Shown here in pieces: positions 35,661 through 39,659 of a DNA stretch of 39,659 nt. The stretch covers positions 1 through 39,659 of the forward strand of contig CALUJO010000021.1 of the NCBI GenBank assembly GCA_944320965.1. Direction: 5' to 3'. Within the stretch, counting starts at the first letter, position 1. Each line of letters begins with the position of its first letter. Source of the DNA: an uncultured Bacteroidaceae bacterium (GTDB lineage Bacteria > Bacteroidota > Bacteroidia > Bacteroidales > Bacteroidaceae). Under the pieces are notes generated by a model. It ran no database searches. It saw only the letters and a program-made list of their open reading frames with translations, and had not been told where the DNA came from. The position numbers and the translations under genes are program-made.

Positions 35661-36674
35661 ATGGAAGAACAACTATATACAATGAAGGATTTCAAGAGTG
35701 ACCAATACGTTCGCTGGTGTCCGGGATGCGGAGACCATGCATTGCTCAACTCTTTGCAGAAGGCTATGGCCGAACTTGGCATACCACCTCACATGACTGC
35801 CGTTGTTTCTGGTATCGGCTGCTCTTCACGTTTGCCTTACTATATGAACACTTACGGTTTCCACACTATTCACGGACGTGCTGCTGCCATTGCTTCAGGC
35901 TTGAAAGTGGCAAATCCGGAAATTACAGTATGGCAGATTTCGGGTGACGGCGACGGACTTGCAATCGGAGGTAACCACTTTATCCACGCATTGCGCCGTA
36001 ACGTAAACATAAACATCGTTCTTCTGAACAACCGTATCTACGGTTTGACAAAGGGACAGTATTCACCAACTTCACCAAGAGGTTTCGTTTCTAAATCATC
36101 ACCATACGGAACAGTGGAAGACCCATTCCGCCCTGCCGAACTTGCATTCGGTGCAAGAGGACGTTTCTTCGGCCGTTGTGTTGACGTTGACGGACCATGC
36201 TCTATCGAAGTGCTCAAGGCATCTGCAAGACACAAAGGTGCATCAGTTGTAGAAGTTCTCCAGAACTGCGTTATCTTCAACAACGGTTCACAGAGCGCAC
36301 TTGCAACAAAGGAACTGAGAGCAGAAAACGCAATCTATCTTGAACACGGCAAACCTATGCTGTTCGGTAAGGACCGCGACAAAGGACTCGTACAGGAAGG
36401 TTTCGGACTGAAGGTTGTAAAACTTGGCGAAAACGGAATTACAGAAAAGGATATCCTTGTTCACGACGCACACTGTCAGGACAACACACTGCACATGAAG
36501 CTGGCTCTTATGGAAGGACCGGACTTCCCTGTTGCACTTGGCGTTATCCGCGACGTTGAAGCTCCTTGCTATGACGAAGCTGTTCACCAACAGATTGAAG
36601 AAGTCAAGGCTAAGAAACGCGAACATACACTTGAAGAATTCCTGCTTACTGGAGACACTTGGGAAATCAAATAA
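35661..36674 (+). CDS. korB: 2-oxoacid:ferredoxin oxidoreductase, beta (TPP-binding) subunit
   Basis: This 337-aa subunit binds thiamine diphosphate. The N-terminal cysteine motif RWC20-PGCGDHALL is present, the TPP motif is GDGDG (95-99) with NN123-124 downstream, and KGQYSPTSPRG follows. IGCSSRLPYYMNTYGFHTIHG is typical of the family. The Shine-Dalgarno-like GGAGGAATAAAGTC formed by the end of korA precedes the ATG. Together with korA it links the oxidative or reductive TCA branch to ferredoxin in an anaerobe. A strong terminator follows after 25 bp. Confidence 0.94.
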   Translation: MEEQLYTMKDFKSDQYVRWCPGCGDHALLNSLQKAMAELGIPPHMTAVVSGIGCSSRLPYYMNTYGFHTIHGRAAAIASGLKVANPEITVWQISGDGDGLAIGGNHFIHALRRNVNINIVLLNNRIYGLTKGQYSPTSPRGFVSKSSPYGTVEDPFRPAELAFGARGRFFGRCVDVDGPCSIEVLKASARHKGASVVEVLQNCVIFNNGSQSALATKELRAENAIYLEHGKPMLFGKDRDKGLVQEGFGLKVVKLGENGITEKDILVHDAHCQDNTLHMKLALMEGPDFPVALGVIRDVEAPCYDEAVHQQIEEVKAKKREHTLEEFLLTGDTWEIK

Positions 36675-36699
36675 CAGGATTTCAACAAATACACTGAAT

Positions 36700-36737
36700 A
36701 AAGGCATACCATCACACGGCGGTATGCCTTTTCTTTT
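36700..36737 (+). terminator. Terminator of korAB
   Basis: A perfect 11-bp stem (AAAGGCATACC/GGTATGCCTTT, 36700-36710 and 36721-36731) with a 10-nt loop is followed by TCTTTTA. It starts 25 bp after the korB stop codon. Confidence 0.9.
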
Positions 36738-36808
36738 ATCCTGCCCAAAGAGCAAAATTCCCCTAAACTGTTATAATACACACAATTGTATATGTTTTAT
36801 ACATCATA

Positions 36809-36841
36809 TTGCTATTCAGTTTCATTTTTTTAGTATTTTTG
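36809..36841 (+). promoter_or_regulatory. Promoter of the GH92 gene
   Basis: TTG (36809-36811) and TATTTTTG (36834-36841) are 22 bp apart. The -7 box is 28 nt upstream of the ATG. Confidence 0.55.
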
Positions 36842-36869
36842 TTCCATATTTCAAATTCAGTAAAAACTT

Positions 36870-39077
36870 ATGAAACTTAGAAACATTATCATGTCTGCCG
36901 CAGCAGGCTCAATGCTGCTTGCAGTTTCATGCAGTCAGCAGAACACACCGCAGTCTGCCGACTATACACAGTATGTCAATACATTTATCGGTGCAGCCGA
37001 CAACGGCCACACCTTCCCGGGAGCATGTCTTCCGTTTGGTATGGTGCAGGCAAGCCCTGAAACAGGCGCAATAGGATGGCGCTACTGCTCGGGATATACC
37101 TATACAGATTCGCTTATCTGGGGATTTGCGCAGATGCACCTAAATGGAACAGGATGCATGGACTTCGGCGACATCCTTATACAGCCGGTAACAGGCGAAA
37201 AGATTCGCGATGACTACCGCAGCCCGTTCAGAAAAGAAACAGAAAGCGCAAGACCGGGATATTATACAGTAGAACTTGACAAGTACGGAGTAAAGGCCGA
37301 AATAACTGCTACCGAAAGAACTGCAATGTACCGTTTCACATACAACAATGCCGACAATGCTTCATTGCTTATCGACCTTCAGCACGGACTGGTATGGAAC
37401 GAGAACCAGTATCACAGCCATGTCAGCAAGTGTGTTTCTTCATGGGAAAACGATTCAACACTCGTTGGCGAAGTATGGTCAAAAGTATGGGCACAGCAGC
37501 AGCTGTTCTTCGTTATGGAATTCAGCCGTCCTAAGAAAGATGTTGTAATGCTTAAAAAGAAGGAAAACGAAAAAGGTGACAGATACGTAGCTTCATTCAA
37601 CCTGAAAGAAGGCGAACAGCTTGAAGTAAAAATAGCCCTTTCAAGTGTAAGCATTGACGGAGCAAGAAAGAACATGAAAGCCGAATCGGAAGGAAAATCA
37701 TTTGAAACCCTTGTTGCCAATGCAGGAGACAAATGGAACAATATACTCTCAAAGATTGAAATCAAGGGTACTGACGAACAGAAGGAAAGCTTCTATACCT
37801 CAATGTACCACCTGTTTGTACAGCCAATGAACATGGCTGATGTTGACGGAGCTTACCGCGGCGCAAACGATTCAGTGTTCCATGCCGAAGGTGGCGACTA
37901 TTACAGCACATTCTCTATCTGGGACACATTCCGTGCCGCACATCCTCTCTATACAATCATAGCTCCAGACCAGGTTGCCGGATTCGTCCGCACATTCATT
38001 GAACATACCGACGTGCAAGGATATCTTCCTATCTGGGCACTGTGGGGCAAGGAAACATTTACAATGATTGGAAACCACGCTGCATCAGTCATTGCCGAAG
38101 CATACGTCAAAGGCATCAAGGGATTTGACCAGGAAAGAGCATACGAAGCCATAAAGAAGAGCCTTACAACATCCCACATCCGCAGCGATTGGGAAGTTTA
38201 TGACAAGTACGGCTACTACCCTACCGACAAGGTTGACGCCGAGTCTGTTTCAAGAACACTTGAAACAACCTACGACGATTATGCTGCTGCCGTTATGGCC
38301 CGTGGTCTTGGCAAGACAGAAGATGCCGAGTTCTTCGAAAAACGCTCAATGAACTACAAGAACTTGTTTGACACCACTACCCTGCTTATGCGCCCTAAAT
38401 ATGCAAACGGAAAATGGGTAACACCGTTCGACCCGTTCTCACTGGCACATGCCGAGAGCGTAGGCGGCGACTATACCGAAGGCAACGCATGGCAATATAC
38501 ATGGCACGTGCTTCAGGATGTTGACGGTCTGATTAAAATGTTCGGAGGCAACGAGAAATTCCTCAACCAGCTTGACTCACTCTTTATCTATGACGCATCA
38601 CTAATGGGTAGCGGTTTGAGCGATGTAACAGGCCTCATCGGACTGTATGCACACGGCAACGAACCAAGCCACCATGTAAGTTATCTGTATGCAATGGCAG
38701 GACGCCCATGGCGCACACAGGAGCTTGTACGCGAAATATGCGACACAAAATACCTGAACAAGCCTGACGGACTTTGCGGTAACGACGACTGCGGACAGAT
38801 GTCGGCATGGTACATCTTCAGCGTTGCCGGATTCTACCCGGTTGACCCTGTTTCTGCAAAATATATACTTGGTGTACCTCAGCTGCCGGAAATCACATTC
38901 AACGTGGCAGACGGAAAGAAATTCACCGTCAAGGCAGAGAACCTGAGCAAGGAAAACAAGTATGTTGAAAGCGTCATGCTTAACGGAAAGGCATACGACA
39001 AAAACTATATCACACATCAGGATATAATGAACGGCGGAGAACTGGTATTCAATATGACAGCAACTCCGGCTAAATAA
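36870..39077 (+). CDS. GH92 alpha-mannosidase lipoprotein
   Basis: This 735-aa enzyme has a lipoprotein signal ending in LAVS-C21. The GH92 N-terminal domain includes DYTQYVNTFIGAADNGHTFPGACLPFGMVQ and NGTGCMDFGDILIQP. The (alpha/alpha)6 catalytic domain carries the acid in GNE598-PSHH and the calcium/base region GND639-D640-CGQMSAWYIFS. GH92 enzymes are calcium-dependent exo-mannosidases that trim alpha-mannosyl residues from N-glycans or fungal mannans. Linkage preference is not readable. Lipidation places it on the outer membrane. No SusC/SusD pair or other glycan genes are adjacent, so it is not in a visible polysaccharide utilisation locus. It has its own promoter and terminator. Confidence 0.95.
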   Translation: MKLRNIIMSAAAGSMLLAVSCSQQNTPQSADYTQYVNTFIGAADNGHTFPGACLPFGMVQASPETGAIGWRYCSGYTYTDSLIWGFAQMHLNGTGCMDFGDILIQPVTGEKIRDDYRSPFRKETESARPGYYTVELDKYGVKAEITATERTAMYRFTYNNADNASLLIDLQHGLVWNENQYHSHVSKCVSSWENDSTLVGEVWSKVWAQQQLFFVMEFSRPKKDVVMLKKKENEKGDRYVASFNLKEGEQLEVKIALSSVSIDGARKNMKAESEGKSFETLVANAGDKWNNILSKIEIKGTDEQKESFYTSMYHLFVQPMNMADVDGAYRGANDSVFHAEGGDYYSTFSIWDTFRAAHPLYTIIAPDQVAGFVRTFIEHTDVQGYLPIWALWGKETFTMIGNHAASVIAEAYVKGIKGFDQERAYEAIKKSLTTSHIRSDWEVYDKYGYYPTDKVDAESVSRTLETTYDDYAAAVMARGLGKTEDAEFFEKRSMNYKNLFDTTTLLMRPKYANGKWVTPFDPFSLAHAESVGGDYTEGNAWQYTWHVLQDVDGLIKMFGGNEKFLNQLDSLFIYDASLMGSGLSDVTGLIGLYAHGNEPSHHVSYLYAMAGRPWRTQELVREICDTKYLNKPDGLCGNDDCGQMSAWYIFSVAGFYPVDPVSAKYILGVPQLPEITFNVADGKKFTVKAENLSKENKYVESVMLNGKAYDKNYITHQDIMNGGELVFNMTATPAK

Positions 39078-39098
39078 ACCAGAAACAATTTACATTAC

Positions 39099-39137
39099 AA
39101 GCCCGAAACGAACAATTATCGTTTTGGGCTTTCTTTT
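39099..39137 (+). terminator. Terminator of the GH92 gene
   Basis: A 13-bp stem with one G-T pair (39099-39111 with 39119-39131) is followed by TCTTTTT. It begins 22 bp after the stop codon. Confidence 0.9.
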
Positions 39138-39233
39138 TCCATAAAAGCAATACAACAGGCTGCATACAGAACAGACCAATCAAAACAGTCGGAGTTTAAA
39201 GCATAATATATTATCTGTAAAACAAACTCACAT

Positions 39234-39296
39234 AAACCACAGTTTGGTTTTTCAAACCGATACTTCCGTTCTTGCAACCGAAAGCTCCGGTTAAAG
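39234..39296 (+). repeat. Intergenic array of 20-22-bp units (copy B)
   Basis: Units start at 39234, 39254 and 39276 and fit the same consensus as the array at 25533-25596, but in the opposite orientation. Aligned to that copy, 27 of the first 35 bases match, then one unit length is missing, then CTCCGGTTA resumes. The flanking part of the 388-bp gap between the GH92 gene and tRNA-Ser shows nothing else except the tRNA promoter. Confidence 0.65.
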
Positions 39297-39398
39297 AATA
39301 TATCCTGTGAAAACCATGTTTTATAGCCGTCAGTCTATTGTCATAATTCAGGATTTCATCACAAATCACAGAAATTCAAACAAAAACATACGAAAAAT

Positions 39399-39429
39399 TT
39401 TGCATATTAAATAAAAAGCAGTATCTTTG
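39399..39429 (+). promoter_or_regulatory. Promoter of tRNA-Ser
   Basis: TTTG (39399-39402), a 19-bp spacer and TATCTTTG (39422-39429) form a perfect Bacteroidetes housekeeping promoter, ending 36 nt before the tRNA. Confidence 0.85.
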
Positions 39430-39465
39430 CACCGCTTTCCAAAAGAAAGTACGGACACAATGTCT

Positions 39466-39550
39466 GGAGAGATGGCAGAGTGGTCGATTGCGGCGGTCTT
39501 GAAAACCGTTGTACTGAGAGGTACCGGGGGTTCGAATCCCTCTCTCTCCG
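39466..39550 (+). tRNA. tRNA-Ser (anticodon TGA)
   Basis: An 85-nt class II tRNA with acceptor stem GGAGAGA/TCTCTCC and discriminator G. The anticodon stem GCGGT/ACCGT encloses loop CTTGAAA (anticodon TGA). It has a long variable arm (around TGTACTGAGAGGTACC) and a T-loop TTCGAAT. The 3' CCA is not encoded. Confidence 0.97.
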
Positions 39551-39583
39551 CAATAAAAATTGAAAATCAATGTTTTACAAATT

Positions 39584-39633
39584 AAACACCCGATTTTACA
39601 CCCAAGAATGTAAAGTCGGGTGTTTTCTTATTT
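39584..39633 (+). terminator. Terminator of tRNA-Ser
   Basis: A 17-bp stem with one G-T pair (39584-39600 with 39609-39625) and an 8-nt loop is followed by TCTTATTTA. It begins 33 bp after the tRNA. Confidence 0.88.
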
Positions 39634-39659
39634 AAAGGGTTATGGGCTAATCCCCCTGC

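Noticed and set aside
39376..39570. 64-aa open frame antisense to tRNA-Ser
   Set aside because: Its sequence ([17 protein letters not shown]) is the familiar false protein obtained by translating the reverse strand of a tRNA-Ser gene.

Overview
The window looks like chromosomal DNA of a member of the Bacteroidales (Bacteroides/Phocaeicola/Prevotella type). Three things support this. The gene families are Bacteroidetes-specific: a DUF6089-type barrel next to uppS and bamA, two tandem Skp/OmpH genes, an RluA-type synthase with a long coiled-coil N-terminus, a GH92 lipoprotein and a fused two-subunit 2-oxoacid:ferredoxin oxidoreductase. Most genes have the phylum's TAnnTTTG -7 promoter box. Apart from a few sites such as the one before mreB, Shine-Dalgarno sequences are poor. 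The genus cannot be settled from sequence reading alone. No prophage, insertion sequence, CRISPR array or rRNA is visible.

Layout. 1-270: terminators and a leftward tRNA-Lys. 270-7610 (leftward): the cell-elongation cluster purH-mreB-mreC-mreD-mrdA-rodA, with a hairpin between purH and mreB and another between mreB and mreC. 7611-7946: a 336-bp non-coding stretch with a 22-bp tandem array. 7947-10008 (leftward): comF-recX-prmC. 10146-18945 (rightward): ribD, a lipoprotein, a DUF6089-like barrel, uppS, bamA, two skp genes and murI, which is an envelope-biogenesis block. 18984-22158 (rightward): a Pif1-like helicase with a C-terminal HRDC-like domain, then an orphan coiled-coil/outer-membrane-barrel protein. 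22306-25410 (leftward): a btuFCD-type ABC transporter headed by a cobalamin riboswitch. 25533-25596: an intergenic repeat array. 25720-26381 (rightward): a HEPN/MNT gene pair. 26533-30819 (leftward): recA, bcp, rsgA and an RluA-family synthase. 31127-39077 (rightward): an orphan TonB-dependent receptor, korA-korB and a GH92 alpha-mannosidase lipoprotein. 39078-39659: a second copy of the intergenic repeat, then tRNA-Ser with a textbook promoter and a terminator.

How the genes fit together. Two blocks build the envelope. MreBCD/PBP2/RodA drive side-wall synthesis, while UppS supplies the lipid carrier, MurI supplies D-glutamate, BamA inserts outer-membrane barrels and the Skp-like proteins escort them. 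The riboswitch gives unusually direct evidence that the ABC operon handles a corrinoid. Nothing here is a convincing new multi-gene system. The best leads are the related 21-22-bp intergenic arrays (25533-25596 and 39234-39296, with a similar-period array at 7771-7884), the terminator that abuts the murI start codon, the HEPN/MNT pair without a visible RNase motif, and the orphan coiled-coil barrel protein at 21178-22158.
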